From Agromyces sp. H17E-10 (GTDB lineage Bacteria > Actinomycetota > Actinomycetes > Actinomycetales > Microbacteriaceae), in assembly GCF_022919715.1 (NCBI RefSeq), contig NZ_CP095042.1, forward strand, positions 124,001 through 188,000: DNA of 64,000 nt. The letters run 5' to 3'. Made by a program: the position numbers and the translations under genes. The notes under the pieces were generated by a model, which did not search any database, was not told the origin of the DNA, and worked only from the letters and a program-made list of their open reading frames with translations. The number at the start of each line of letters is the position of its first letter. The first letter of the stretch is position 1. Shown here piece by piece: positions 1 to 8,493 of the stretch.

Positions 1-787
1 GGAACGCGGTGAGCCCCGCGAGGTACGCGTTCGTGTCGCCCGCGAAGACGGTGCTGATCGGTACGAGCACGTTGCGCACCGCATCGGCGCGGCGCAGCAC
101 GGTGTGGATCAGTGCGCGGCCCGTGCGCCCGTTGCCGTCGATGAACGGGTGGATCGTCTCGAACTGCGCGTGGGCGATCGCCGCGCGCACGACGGGGTTG
201 CCCTCGGTCGCCGTGACGAAGCGGGCGAGGTCGTCGACGAGGCGCGGCACCTCCGACTCGGGCGGCGGCACGAAGTCGGCGCGAAGCGGGCTCCAGCCCG
301 TGCCGCCCACCCAGTTCTGCTCGGTGCGCAGGCCCGGCGCGAGGGACGGTTCGATGAGGTGCTGCAGGCGCTCGAGGTCGCGGACGGTGATGGCGCGGTC
401 TCGGTCGGCGAGCTCGTCGATCGCTCGCTCGGTCGCGCGCACGTTCGCGACGACGTCGAGCGCGACCTTCGGTCCGGTCTCGAGCAGCTCCGCGACCGCG
501 AGGCGCTTCGGAGTGATGCGGTTGCCCTCGATCCACGACGACGAGATGCTCTCCGAGCGGATGAGCAAGTGGTTGAGGTAGCCGCCACGGGCGCCGATCC
601 GTTCGTCGGCCCGCGCGAGCACCGCGAGCGCGTCCTCGGCGGCGCGGCGGGCCTGCTCGCCGATCTCGGGCACGTCGGTTCCGAGCTCGTCGGGCACGTA
701 CGCGAGGAACCGGCCGGGCGCGCGGTCGCGTCGGCTGAGGTGCGAGGCGTCGTTCGGCTGCCACACGCGTTCGACGAACCGGCCCAT
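1..787 (-). CDS. Fic family protein (AMPylase), C-terminal part outside window
   Basis: Fic-domain protein predicted to transfer AMP (or another phosphate-containing group) to a protein hydroxyl. About 262 residues are visible before the window edge; the C-terminus, usually a winged helix in this subgroup, is missing. Residues 213-224 read HPFIDGNGRTGR, the complete Fic active-site loop with its catalytic His. Residues 83-88 (SSWIEG) fit the (S/T)xxxE(G/N) inhibitory helix, which lies N-terminal to the core as in class II Fic proteins, so the enzyme is probably auto-inhibited. The ATG at 787 is the first start after the upstream palindrome at 816-844. Target unknown; toxin, regulator or housekeeping roles are all possible. 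Confidence 0.9.
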   Translation of the reverse strand, partial: MGRFVERVWQPNDASHLSRRDRAPGRFLAYVPDELGTDVPEIGEQARRAAEDALAVLARADERIGARGGYLNHLLIRSESISSSWIEGNRITPKRLAVAELLETGPKVALDVVANVRATERAIDELADRDRAITVRDLERLQHLIEPSLAPGLRTEQNWVGGTGWSPLRADFVPPPESEVPRLVDDLARFVTATEGNPVVRAAIAHAQFETIHPFIDGNGRTGRALIHTVLRRADAVRNVLVPISTVFAGDTNAYLAGLTAF

Positions 788-815
788 GGCGCCTCCGTCC
801 GTCGATCCGACCGTT

Positions 816-844
816 AATCAACTTTATGCGAACTAAAGTTGATT
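816..844. promoter_or_regulatory. Perfect 11-bp inverted repeat, probable operator of the Fic gene
   Basis: Arms AATCAACTTTA (816-826) and TAAAGTTGATT (834-844) are exact reverse complements separated by TGCGAAC. The site is strikingly AT-rich in a 70% GC region and lies 29 bp upstream of the Fic start codon. The likely reader is the Fic protein itself, whose relatives often carry a C-terminal winged helix; this is inference. Confidence 0.65.
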
Positions 845-905
845 TTCCAGTGGGGATGCCACGGCTGGACGCGACGGGGACGGCTCCCCCGAGGCATCCG
901 TCGAT

Positions 906-2147
906 CTAGGCGTCGGCCGCCGCGAGCTGCCCGCAGGCGCCGTCGATCTCCTTGCCGCGCGTGTCGCGGATCGTCGTCGGGATGCCCGCGGCCTCGAGGC
1001 GACGCACGAACTCCTGCTGCACGTCCGTGTCGGAGGCCGTCCAGATCGAACCCGGCGTCGGGTTGAGCGGAATCGGGTTGACGTGCACCCAGCCCCGTCC
1101 GCGCTCGTTGAGCTTCTCGGCGAGCAGGTCGGCGCGCCAGCCGTGGTCGTTCATGTCCTTGATGAGCGCGTACTCGATCGACACGCGACGGCCGGTCTTG
1201 TCGAAGTAGGCGCGCGCGGCGTCGAGCGCCTCGTCGACCTTCCACCGCGAGTTCACCGGGATGAGCTCGTCGCGCAGCTGGTCGTCGGGCGCGTGCAGGC
1301 TCAGGGCGAACGTGACGGGCAGGTCTTCGTCGGCGAGCTTCCTGATCGCGGGCACGAGACCGACGGTCGACACCGTCACGCCGCGCGCCGACATACCGAG
1401 CCCGTCGGGCGCAGGCGCCAGCATCGTGCGCACGGCCGACATCAGCCGGGCGTAGTTCGCGAGCGGCTCCCCCATGCCCATGAACACGATGTTCGAGACG
1501 CGATCGGGCGTGTGGTCGCCCTTCTTGCGGCCGCCGAGCTCGCCGCGCGCGAGGGCCGCGTTCGCCATGACGACCTGCTCGACGATCTCGGCCGCCGACA
1601 TGTTGCGGGTGAGGCCGGCCTGCCCGGTCGCGCAGAACGGGCAGTTCATGCCGCAGCCGGCCTGACTCGAGACGCACAGCGTGACGCGGCCCGGGTAGCG
1701 CATGAGCACCGACTCGACGAGGGCGCCGTCGTGCAGCTTCCACAGGAACTTGATCGTGTCGCCGTTGTCGGTCGTGAACCGCCGCACCTCGGTGAGGAGC
1801 TTCGGCAACACTGCTCCGGCGAGCGCGTCGCGCGACGCGGCGGGCAGGTCGGTCATCTCGGCGGGGTCGTTCGTGTGGTGCACGAAGTAGTGGGTGGCCA
1901 GCTGCGCGGCGCGGTAGCCCGGGAAGCCCAGCTCGGCGACGTGCGCCTTGCGGTCGGCCGGCGCGATGTCGGCGAGGTGCACGGGCGGCTTGCCGCGCTT
2001 GGGCGAGGCGAACTGCAGCATCGGGCGCCCATCGGGGCCCTTCTTCTGCTCCCAGCCTTCGGTCGCAGGGCGCACCTGGCGGGCTTTCGTGGGGCGCACG
2101 GCGCCGGCAGTTGCGGCGGGGCGGGCCTGTTCGGTCGAGTTCGTCAC
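906..2147 (-). CDS. rlmN: 23S rRNA (adenine(2503)-C(2))-methyltransferase RlmN
   Basis: Radical-SAM enzyme that methylates C2 of A2503 in 23S rRNA and A37 of some tRNAs. The 413-residue protein has the CGMNCPFC cluster motif (CxxxCxxC) in its middle, a GMGEPL segment that binds SAM, and the second Cys needed for the methyl relay near the C-terminus (GACGQ). Its length is slightly above the usual 350-390 because of a basic N-terminal extension. The GTG start at 2147 is preceded by TACCCT exactly 6 nt upstream and no clear ribosome site, fitting a leaderless transcript. It stands alone, convergent with nothing nearby. Confidence 0.96.
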   Translation of the reverse strand: MTNSTEQARPAATAGAVRPTKARQVRPATEGWEQKKGPDGRPMLQFASPKRGKPPVHLADIAPADRKAHVAELGFPGYRAAQLATHYFVHHTNDPAEMTDLPAASRDALAGAVLPKLLTEVRRFTTDNGDTIKFLWKLHDGALVESVLMRYPGRVTLCVSSQAGCGMNCPFCATGQAGLTRNMSAAEIVEQVVMANAALARGELGGRKKGDHTPDRVSNIVFMGMGEPLANYARLMSAVRTMLAPAPDGLGMSARGVTVSTVGLVPAIRKLADEDLPVTFALSLHAPDDQLRDELIPVNSRWKVDEALDAARAYFDKTGRRVSIEYALIKDMNDHGWRADLLAEKLNERGRGWVHVNPIPLNPTPGSIWTASDTDVQQEFVRRLEAAGIPTTIRDTRGKEIDGACGQLAAADA

Positions 2148-2252
2148 CTCTCAAGGGTACGCGGCCCGGTCGGGTGACGGCTGGATGCCGCGGGCGACGA
2201 CTTCACGCGCGGCGATGCGCCCGCTCTCGGCCGGTCCGGCGGCTCACTGCGC

Positions 2253-2900
2253 TCAGCCCTCCGTGCTCGCATCCGACGCCGCAGCGGGAGCGACCGCGTC
2301 ACGGCGAGTGAGCGAGAGCCGGCACCGGTGCTCGGTCACGAAGGGCTCGAGGCGACCGACCGCGAGCGGGCCGCCGGCCTGGTGCAGCACGTCGGCGACG
2401 AGGCGCGCGTGCACCGAGCAGACGAGTGCCGGATCGTCGTCGATGAGGTCGTGGAAGCGACACGGGGCGAGCTCGAAGGCGAGCGCCGCGTCGTCCAGCT
2501 CCGGTTCGAGGCCGGCGTCGTCGAGGTGCTCGTAGAGCACGTCGAGCTGACCTTGGGCCGCGGCGTCGACGGCAGGCGCTTCGCCGATCGTCGCACGCAG
2601 GAGTGCCCCGCGTCGACGCGCCGCTGCGATGCGCTCGCCCGCGACCGCGCTGGTCGCAGCATCCTGCACCGCGTGGAAGCCGATCGGCGGCCGACCACGC
2701 GAGTTCGTCGGGATCGCCTCACCGCGGACGAGGCCCTCCCGCTCGAGCACCTGGAGGTGATCCCGCACCGTGTTGACGGGGATGCCGCACTCCTCGGCGA
2801 GCTCGGCCGCACGTCGGCCCGGCATTCGCTGGATCGCCTGCAGCAGGCGCATGCGGCTGGGCTGCGTGAGGCCGCGGAAGTCGCCGGTTCGACGTGGCAC
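2253..2900 (-). CDS. Winged-helix regulator with SufR-like cysteines, divergent from hmp
   Basis: 215-residue transcription regulator. Residues about 10-60 form an ArsR/DeoR-type winged helix (AAELAEECGIPVNTVRDHLQ region). The C-terminal half has three cysteines, C147 (APCRFHDL), C161 (LVCSVH) and C193 (HRCRLSL), in an arrangement like the Fe-S binding part of SufR-family repressors. It is transcribed divergently from flavohemoprotein hmp across a 109-bp gap, so it probably controls hmp. Inference: an Fe-S cluster that reacts with nitric oxide could be the signal. A general ArsR-like repressor without a cluster is the alternative. Confidence 0.85.
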   Translation of the reverse strand: MPRRTGDFRGLTQPSRMRLLQAIQRMPGRRAAELAEECGIPVNTVRDHLQVLEREGLVRGEAIPTNSRGRPPIGFHAVQDAATSAVAGERIAAARRRGALLRATIGEAPAVDAAAQGQLDVLYEHLDDAGLEPELDDAALAFELAPCRFHDLIDDDPALVCSVHARLVADVLHQAGGPLAVGRLEPFVTEHRCRLSLTRRDAVAPAAASDASTEG

Positions 2901-2906
2901 GTCGCA

Positions 2907-2928
2907 ATTCTACGACGCGTCGAATAAG
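2907..2928. promoter_or_regulatory. Imperfect palindrome in the regulator/hmp divergent promoter
   Basis: Centred on the perfect 10-mer CGACGCGTCG (2913-2922); 8 of 11 positions match across the centre when the flanks are included. It sits 6 bp from the regulator start and about 85 bp before hmp, a position suited to autoregulation and hmp control. CGACG palindromes are not rare at this GC content, so support is modest. Confidence 0.35.
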
Positions 2929-3009
2929 TCCGGTGGAACCGGACGCGAACGCGAGGACCGCGGTCCGAGACTCGGTACGACGCGTTCTCTCGAACCTGGA
3001 AGGTACGTC

Positions 3010-4230
3010 ATGCAGCTCTCTGCCGAGTCCGAAGCCATCGTCCGTGCGACCGCCGGGGTCGTCGCCCAACACGCCGAGGAGATCACACGCGTGTTCTACC
3101 CGGCGATGTTCGCGGCGCATCCCGAGCTCCTCCGCGTCTTCAACCGGGCGAACCAGGCCGTCGGCGAGCAGCCGAAGGCCCTCGCCGCCTCGGTCGTCGC
3201 CTTCGCCGTGCAGCTCATCGACCCCGACGCTCCCGACTTCTCCCCCGTCATGCGGCGCATTGCGCACAAACACGTCTCGCTCGGCATCACGGCCCGCCAG
3301 TACACGATCGTCGGCAAGCATCTGCTCGACGCCGTCGGCACCGTGCTCGGCGACGCGGTCACCCCCGAGGTTCGAGCCGCCTGGGACGAGGTGTACTGGC
3401 TCTTCGGCTGCTCGCTCATCGCAGAGGAGGCGAAGCTGTACGCCCTCGGCGGCACCGACCCCGACCATCCGTGGCGGGCCTACCGCGTCGTCGAACGGCT
3501 CGAGGAGTCGGACGACGTGTTCTCGCTCGTGCTGGCGCCGGTCGAGGGCACGGCGCCGGAGCACCGGACCGGCCAGTACGTCGCGATCGCCGTCGACCTG
3601 CCCGACGGGTCGCGCCAGCCTCGGCAGTACACGATCTCGTCGGGCCCCCGCGGCGACTCGCTGCGTGTCACGATCAAGCGGGTCCTCGGCGTCGGCGACG
3701 CGCCCGACGGCCAGGTGTCGGGCTGGCTGCACGAGCACGCTCGACCGGGTACGGTCCTCGACGTCTCGCAGCCCGCCGGCGACGTCGTGCTCGACGACTC
3801 GGACGACCCGCTCGTGCTGGTGTCGGCCGGCATCGGCATCACGCCGGTCGCCGCGATCCTCGAAGACCTCTCGCGCACCCAGCCGCACCGAACGGTGCGC
3901 CTCTTCCACGCCGACCGTGCGCACGACACGCACGCACTGTACGACTCGCTCCGGCGCCAGGTGCTCGCGATGGAAGACGCCCGCGCGCAGAACTGGTACG
4001 AGCGCGATGCCGACGAGGCGCCCACGCTGCACCCCGCACTGCCCGGGTTCATGGACCTCGGGCAGGTCGACCTGCCCGAAGCACCGACCGTCTTCATGTG
4101 CGGCCCGCTGCCCTTCATGCGCGCCATGCGCGAGACGCTCATCGGCCGCGGCATCCCGAGCGAACGGATCCAGTACGAGGTCTTCGGACCCGACCTCTGG
4201 GCGCAGAATCCTGCCGCGGTTCCGGCCTGA
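3010..4230 (+). CDS. hmp: Flavohemoprotein (nitric oxide dioxygenase)
   Basis: Cytoplasmic NO dioxygenase that turns NO plus O2 into nitrate using NAD(P)H. The 406-residue protein shows an N-terminal globin (residues 1-140) with B10 Tyr30, a Gln at 54 and the proximal His in the HKHVSLGI segment (His88), then an FAD domain with RQYT, then an NAD domain with SAGIGITP and the FMCGPLPFM motif near the C-terminus. Start chosen at the ATG with GGAAGG about 7 nt upstream; longer upstream readings have no such site and lie outside the family's length. Divergent from a likely cognate regulator, pointing to nitrosative-stress induction. Confidence 0.96.
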   Translation: MQLSAESEAIVRATAGVVAQHAEEITRVFYPAMFAAHPELLRVFNRANQAVGEQPKALAASVVAFAVQLIDPDAPDFSPVMRRIAHKHVSLGITARQYTIVGKHLLDAVGTVLGDAVTPEVRAAWDEVYWLFGCSLIAEEAKLYALGGTDPDHPWRAYRVVERLEESDDVFSLVLAPVEGTAPEHRTGQYVAIAVDLPDGSRQPRQYTISSGPRGDSLRVTIKRVLGVGDAPDGQVSGWLHEHARPGTVLDVSQPAGDVVLDDSDDPLVLVSAGIGITPVAAILEDLSRTQPHRTVRLFHADRAHDTHALYDSLRRQVLAMEDARAQNWYERDADEAPTLHPALPGFMDLGQVDLPEAPTVFMCGPLPFMRAMRETLIGRGIPSERIQYEVFGPDLWAQNPAAVPA

Positions 4231-4281
4231 TCGAAGCCGGGCGGCCTCGCGTTGGCGGGCCGCCCGGTGCACACTGGTGGC

Positions 4282-4788
4282 ATGGCCGTCGTCACCGCCG
4301 TCCTCGGCGACATCACGGAACAGCGCGTCGACGCGATCGTCAACGCGGCGAACAACGCGATGCGCGGGGGCGGTGGCGTCGACGGCGCGATCCACCGCGC
4401 AGGCGGTCCCGCCGTGCTCGAGGACTGCATCGCGAGGTTCCCCTACGGCTTGGCGACAGGCGATGCCGGCTGGACGACGGGCGGGGCACTCCCCGCACCG
4501 TGGGTGATCCACACGGTGGGCCCGAATCACCGGGCCGGCGAGCGCGACCGGTCGCTCCTCGAGTCCTGCTATCGCCGATCGCTCGCCGTGGCCGACGAGC
4601 TCGGGGTGCACTCGATCGCGTTCCCGCTCATCAGCGCCGGCGTCTACGGCTGGCCCCTCGACGACGCGATCGCCGCCGCGATCGAGACGATCGACGCGGT
4701 GGACACGAACGTCGACGACGTGCGGCTCGTCGCCCGCGATCCCGAGATCTTCGAGCGGATCAGCGCGAGGCTCGCCGAGCAGCCGTGA
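4282..4788 (+). CDS. Macrodomain protein, O-acetyl-ADP-ribose deacetylase-like
   Basis: 168-residue single macrodomain that likely hydrolyses O-acetyl-ADP-ribose or mono-ADP-ribose on proteins or nucleic acids. Visible signatures: VNAANNAMRGGGGVDGAIHRAGG (split here as VNAANN and GGGGVDGAIH), the VGPNHR strand and FPLISAGVYGWP near residues 115-126, typical of the MacroD/YmdB class. The ATG at 4282 is preferred; an in-frame TTG at 4252 would add ten residues not found in the fold. Follows hmp by 51 bp and may be co-transcribed with it. Confidence 0.92.
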   Translation: MAVVTAVLGDITEQRVDAIVNAANNAMRGGGGVDGAIHRAGGPAVLEDCIARFPYGLATGDAGWTTGGALPAPWVIHTVGPNHRAGERDRSLLESCYRRSLAVADELGVHSIAFPLISAGVYGWPLDDAIAAAIETIDAVDTNVDDVRLVARDPEIFERISARLAEQP

Positions 4789-4836
4789 CGGCACCTCCCG
4801 AACGGGCGACGACGGCGACCGCGACGAGCGCGACGC

Positions 4837-6990
4837 TCAGCCGCTCGTGAGCACCACGAGCTCGCGCGTGGTCCTCGTCATCGCGACGTAACGATCGACC
4901 GCGCCCTCGATCCCTTCGCCGAACCGGTCGGGGTCGACGAGCACGACGAGGTCGAACTCGAGGCCCTTCGAGACCTCCGGACTCAACGACCGCACACGCG
5001 GGGTGCTCGCCAGGTGGGGAGCACCGATGACGCAGGCGGTGCCGTCCGGGTGCGCGGCGAGCCAACGCTCGAGGATGATGCCCAACTCGCCGACGGCGCC
5101 CCGAGCGACCGGTACGCCGCTCCGGCGGATCGAGGTCGGCACGTTGGCGTCGGGCAGCGCGGCACGGATGATCGGCTCGGCCACCTCCATGACCTCCTCG
5201 GGGGTGCGGTAATTGACGCCGAGCGCGGTGAGCCGCCCGTTCGGGACCCCGAGACGCTCGAGCCGTTCGAGCCAGGACTCGGTGAACCCGTGCCTCGCCT
5301 GCGCGCGGTCGCCGACGATCGTGAGACTGCGCGACGGGCAGCGCGCGAGCACCATCTGCCACTCGGCGTCGGTGAGCTCCTGCGCCTCGTCGACGACGAC
5401 GTGCGCGAACGGACCCGCCAGGACTTCGGGTTCGGAGCGCGGCCCCTCGTCGACGTCGTCGGCGAGGGTGTTCGTGAAGTCCTGTCCCCGCAGCATCGAC
5501 ATGAGGTGCATCTCGGAGTCGTCGGCGGCGATGAGCTCGTCGCGCACCCGCTCGCGCTGCTCGAGCTCGGCTGCCGCGGCGAGACGTCGCCGTCGCCGTC
5601 GCGCGGTGGCCTCCGGGTCGCCGATCAAGCGCCGTGCGGCATCGAGCAGCGGCAGGTCGGCGACGGTCCAGGCCCGGGCGTCGTCGCGCTGCAGGCGTTC
5701 GACCTCGCTCGACGAGAGCCATGGCGCGCAGCGCCGCAGGTAGGCGGGCACCGACCACAGGTCGGCGACGACGCCGACCGGGTCGAGGAGCGGCCACGAG
5801 CGGTTGAACGTCCGTACGAGCTCGTCGTGCTGTTCGAGCGCTCGACGCACGAGCGCGGGCGGCACCTCGTCGTCGTCGAACTGGTCGAGCAGGATGCCGA
5901 GGAGCGCGTCCCAGACCTCCGCACGCGCCTCGTTGTGAGCGGTGCCCGGCTCGGGGGCGTCGAAGGCCTCCGCCCAGTCGCCTGCGCTGAGATACAGCTC
6001 CGCCCAGGGTGTCTCGACGACGAGTTCATCGGTGGGCGGCTGTTCGTACCCCCGCACGGCCGTCTCGATCGCGCCGACGAGCGATGCCGTCGATTTCAGT
6101 CGCGCGACCGCCGGGTCGTGCTCGGGCACCGCGTCGGCGCCCTCCTCGACGAGGTCGCGAAGGGTCGCCATCCGCACGCCTTCCTCACCGAGGCTCGGCA
6201 GTACATCGTCGACATACGACAGGTAGGCGTGGCTCGGGCCGACGAAGAGCACGCCGCCGCGCCGCGCGTCGAGCCGCGGGTCGGAGTACAGCAGGTAGGC
6301 CGCGCGGTGCAGCGCGACGACGGTCTTGCCCGTGCCCGGTCCGCCGTCGACCACGAGTGCGCCGCGGGAGCCGGCACGGATGATCGCGTCCTGGTCGGCC
6401 TGGATGGTGCCGAGCACGTCGCGCATCCGCGGCGAGCGGTTCGCGCCGAGGCTCGCGATGAACGCCGACTGGTCGTCGGGCGCGAGGCCGTCGACGCCCG
6501 TCCCGGGCGTGAAGACCTCGTCCCAGTAGTCGGTGATCCGCCCGCGGGTCCACCGGTACCGGCGCCGGCTCGACAGACCCATCGGATCGCCATGCGTCGC
6601 GCCGAAGAACGGCTCGGCGGCGCGCGCGCGCCAGTCGACGAGCAACGGCTCGCCGTCGTCGCCCGTGAGTCCCGCGCGACCGATGTACACGGGTTCGCCG
6701 CCGTCGGCCGGGACCATCCGCCCGAGGCAGAGGTCGACGCCGAACCGCTGCAGCAGCCGGATCCGGGCACTCGTGCGGTGGATCTCGAGGTCGCGCTCGA
6801 GCGCGGCTTCGCCCCCGCGGCCCGGCAGCGCGCAGAGATCGGCGAGCCTGGCGCCGAGGTCGGCGGCCTGGGTTTCGAGGTTCGCCGCGATCCGGGCGAA
6901 CCACCGCTCGTCGGCGGCGATCGATTCGGGTGACGCCTTGGCTGCGAGGCGGTCGGGAAGGGCGAAGACGTCGGTCGACGAAGGGGTCAA
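4837..6990 (-). CDS. helR: HelR/HelD-type RNA polymerase recycling ATPase, rifamycin-protection type
   Basis: 717-residue UvrD-like ATPase. Residues 1-100 form the N-terminal coiled region that in HelD proteins enters the RNA polymerase secondary channel; Walker A GGPGTGKT is at 216-223, followed by a HelD-specific insertion, VVVDEAQ (Walker B) and VGDRAQARHGF, and a C-terminal motif near VAMTRTTREL. Family knowledge: actinobacterial HelR frees RNA polymerase from rifamycins and stalled complexes. The start is TTG at 6990, with CTGGAG 8 nt before it; no ATG or GTG fits. A rifamycin-associated-element-like sequence lies 46-66 bp upstream, which supports the HelR assignment. Confidence 0.9.
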   Translation of the reverse strand: MTPSSTDVFALPDRLAAKASPESIAADERWFARIAANLETQAADLGARLADLCALPGRGGEAALERDLEIHRTSARIRLLQRFGVDLCLGRMVPADGGEPVYIGRAGLTGDDGEPLLVDWRARAAEPFFGATHGDPMGLSSRRRYRWTRGRITDYWDEVFTPGTGVDGLAPDDQSAFIASLGANRSPRMRDVLGTIQADQDAIIRAGSRGALVVDGGPGTGKTVVALHRAAYLLYSDPRLDARRGGVLFVGPSHAYLSYVDDVLPSLGEEGVRMATLRDLVEEGADAVPEHDPAVARLKSTASLVGAIETAVRGYEQPPTDELVVETPWAELYLSAGDWAEAFDAPEPGTAHNEARAEVWDALLGILLDQFDDDEVPPALVRRALEQHDELVRTFNRSWPLLDPVGVVADLWSVPAYLRRCAPWLSSSEVERLQRDDARAWTVADLPLLDAARRLIGDPEATARRRRRRLAAAAELEQRERVRDELIAADDSEMHLMSMLRGQDFTNTLADDVDEGPRSEPEVLAGPFAHVVVDEAQELTDAEWQMVLARCPSRSLTIVGDRAQARHGFTESWLERLERLGVPNGRLTALGVNYRTPEEVMEVAEPIIRAALPDANVPTSIRRSGVPVARGAVGELGIILERWLAAHPDGTACVIGAPHLASTPRVRSLSPEVSKGLEFDLVVLVDPDRFGEGIEGAVDRYVAMTRTTRELVVLTSG

Positions 6991-7035
6991 ATGCTCAGCT
7001 CCAGGTAGACGGAAGCGTCAATCATCGCCCCCGCC

Positions 7036-7056
7036 GGGGCCCTTGCCGCAAGCCCC
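7036..7056 (-). promoter_or_regulatory. Rifamycin-associated element (RAE)-like inverted repeat upstream of helR
   Basis: Read on the minus strand, the sequence begins GGGGCTTGCGGCAAG and continues with GGCCCC. From memory, this matches the 19-bp RAE that lies upstream of rifamycin-inactivating genes and helR in actinomycetes, with one extra G. CTTGC/GCAAG form the inner palindrome around a single base. Placed 46 bp before the helR start. Confidence 0.75.
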
Positions 7057-7252
7057 CCTCCCCGCGATATCCTGACTACGGCGGGAGGTCATCTCCCGCC
7101 GTTCGCGTCTCCACACCGTGGCGCACCGAGCGTGCACTGAGCGCTGCCACTCGATTCACGCGGTTCGCATGATGCCGCATCCGGCCCGCATGCCGTTCGA
7201 TGGAGATCGCCCCGCCGACCGGGGCGATGCCACCGACGAAGGGAGCCGGCAC

Positions 7253-7717
7253 GTGTCGGAGCAGACCAGTGAGGAACTCGACCTCACCGAAGAAGAACTG
7301 GGGCCGATCGACTACATCGTCGTCGAGTTCCCCGCCGGCGAGAGCCGGCTGACGGGCGAGGCCGCGGCCGAGCTCGCGTCGCTCGTCTCCGCCGAGATGA
7401 TCCGCGTGCTCGACCTCGTCATCGTGCACAAGGGCGAAGACGGGTCTCTCGAGGTCGACGAGTTCGAGGACTTCGAGGACCTCGGCCCGCTCGGCGTCAT
7501 CGAGGCGTCGCTCGCCGACGTGCTCGCCGAGGCCGACCTCATCGACATCTCGGCCGCGATGGAGCCCGGCAGCTCGGCCGCCGTGCTCGTGTGGGAGAAC
7601 TCGTGGGCAGCGCCGTTCGCCGTCGCGCTGCGCAAGAACGGCGCGCAGCTGATCGCGTCGGGACGCATCCCGACGCAGGCGCTGATCGCCTCGATGTCGA
7701 GCGAAGGAGAGAACTGA
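7253..7717 (+). CDS. DUF6325 family protein
   Basis: 154-residue acidic soluble protein. It matches what I remember of the DUF6325 family of actinobacteria: an LGPIDYIVVEFP opening, a central helix-rich part with LDLVIVHK, and the C-terminal WENSWAAPFAVALRKNGAQLIASGRIP stretch (family-typical). Biochemical role unknown. The GTG start is chosen because GAAGGGAG lies 9 nt upstream; the reading frame is open 45 codons further up but that part is low-complexity. The stop codon overlaps the start of the next small gene (ATGA). Confidence 0.85.
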   Translation: MSEQTSEELDLTEEELGPIDYIVVEFPAGESRLTGEAAAELASLVSAEMIRVLDLVIVHKGEDGSLEVDEFEDFEDLGPLGVIEASLADVLAEADLIDISAAMEPGSSAAVLVWENSWAAPFAVALRKNGAQLIASGRIPTQALIASMSSEGEN

Positions 7718-7881
7718 TGCCCATCGGAATCGGACGCGTCGGACGCGTCGGAATGATCGGACGCCCCGTGGCGCGCACGGCGGCCGTCGTCGGCACGGCC
7801 AAGGTCGTGTCGAACGGCGTCGACCGTCGACAGGACCGGCGTCAGGACCGCCGCGACGATCGGCGCGACCGCCGCTTCTGA
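7717..7881 (+). CDS. Small basic protein, partner of DUF6325
   Basis: 54 residues: a Gly/Val-rich N-terminal half with a weakly hydrophobic segment (residues 20-34) and a C-terminal tail of repeated (D)RRQDRR units that is strongly charged. The ATG overlaps the TGA of the DUF6325 gene, so the two are translationally coupled. Function not recognised; it could be a membrane-tethering partner. A strong hairpin follows 15 bp after the stop. Confidence 0.7.
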   Translation: MPIGIGRVGRVGMIGRPVARTAAVVGTAKVVSNGVDRRQDRRQDRRDDRRDRRF

Positions 7882-7896
7882 GCGGTCAGGTGCTCG

Positions 7897-7934
7897 GGAT
7901 GCCCCGGTGAGACGACGTTCTCACCGGGGCATCC
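7897..7934 (+). terminator. Rho-independent-like terminator hairpin
   Basis: Perfect 16-bp arms, GGATGCCCCGGTGAGA (7897-7912) and its complement (7919-7934), with a 6-nt loop. No U-tract follows, as is usual in high-GC actinobacteria. Ends the DUF6325 transcript. Confidence 0.8.
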
Positions 7935-7965
7935 GCATGTCGGCGGTCGGAACTAGCGTCGGGAC

Positions 7966-8493
7966 ATGGACCTCGACGAGGCGCTCCGCACGGGGCCGGC
8001 GGTCGCAGCAGCACCCGAGCTCGGCCTCTTCGCTCGCTTCGCGGGCGAGTGGCGTGTGCACAACCGGCTTCGCGCGTCGCCCGGTGACGAGTGGATCGAA
8101 ACCGAGCGCACGTGGGTCTTCGCGCCGATCCTCGGCGGTCGGGCGATGCAGGACGTCCTGCTCGGCACCGATGCCGACGGGGCGACGTACGCACTCGGCA
8201 CGACCGTCCGCGCGTTCGACCCGGCGATCGAGGCGTGGCGCGTGCACTGGATGGGCGCAGCCCACGGCAATTTCGTCTCCGTGATCGCACGACCGCACGG
8301 CACCGACGGCATCCACCAGGACGGCGTCGAACACCTCGGCGAGCGCGAGATCCCCGTGCGCTGGAACTTCAGCGAGATCACCGATCGTTCGTTCGCGTGG
8401 CACGGCTGGTCGTCCGCCGACGGCGGTCGCACGTGGTGGCTCGAGCAGCACATGGAGGCGCGACGACACCGCCGCGCCGAGGCCGCCGTGTAG
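7966..8493 (+). CDS. Conserved hypothetical protein, lipocalin/DUF1579-like
   Basis: 175-residue soluble protein. The pattern of FARFAGEWRVHNRL near residue 25, then WVFAPILGGRAMQDVL, a DGATYALGTTVRAFDP strand and a C-terminal DGGRTWWLEQHMEARR resembles small beta-barrel proteins of the DUF1579 type, which open with a G-x-W motif. Ligand unknown. Start: TAGCGT lies exactly 6 nt before the ATG and there is no ribosome site, so a leaderless mRNA is likely. Lies between a terminator and the ABC-F leader, so probably a single-gene unit. Confidence 0.75.
   Translation: MDLDEALRTGPAVAAAPELGLFARFAGEWRVHNRLRASPGDEWIETERTWVFAPILGGRAMQDVLLGTDADGATYALGTTVRAFDPAIEAWRVHWMGAAHGNFVSVIARPHGTDGIHQDGVEHLGEREIPVRWNFSEITDRSFAWHGWSSADGGRTWWLEQHMEARRHRRAEAAV

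Noticed and set aside
814..2154. 446-codon minus-strand frame overlapping rlmN
   Set aside because: Arg/Ala/Pro-rich shadow frame of a GC-rich gene; the radical-SAM motif is in the other frame.
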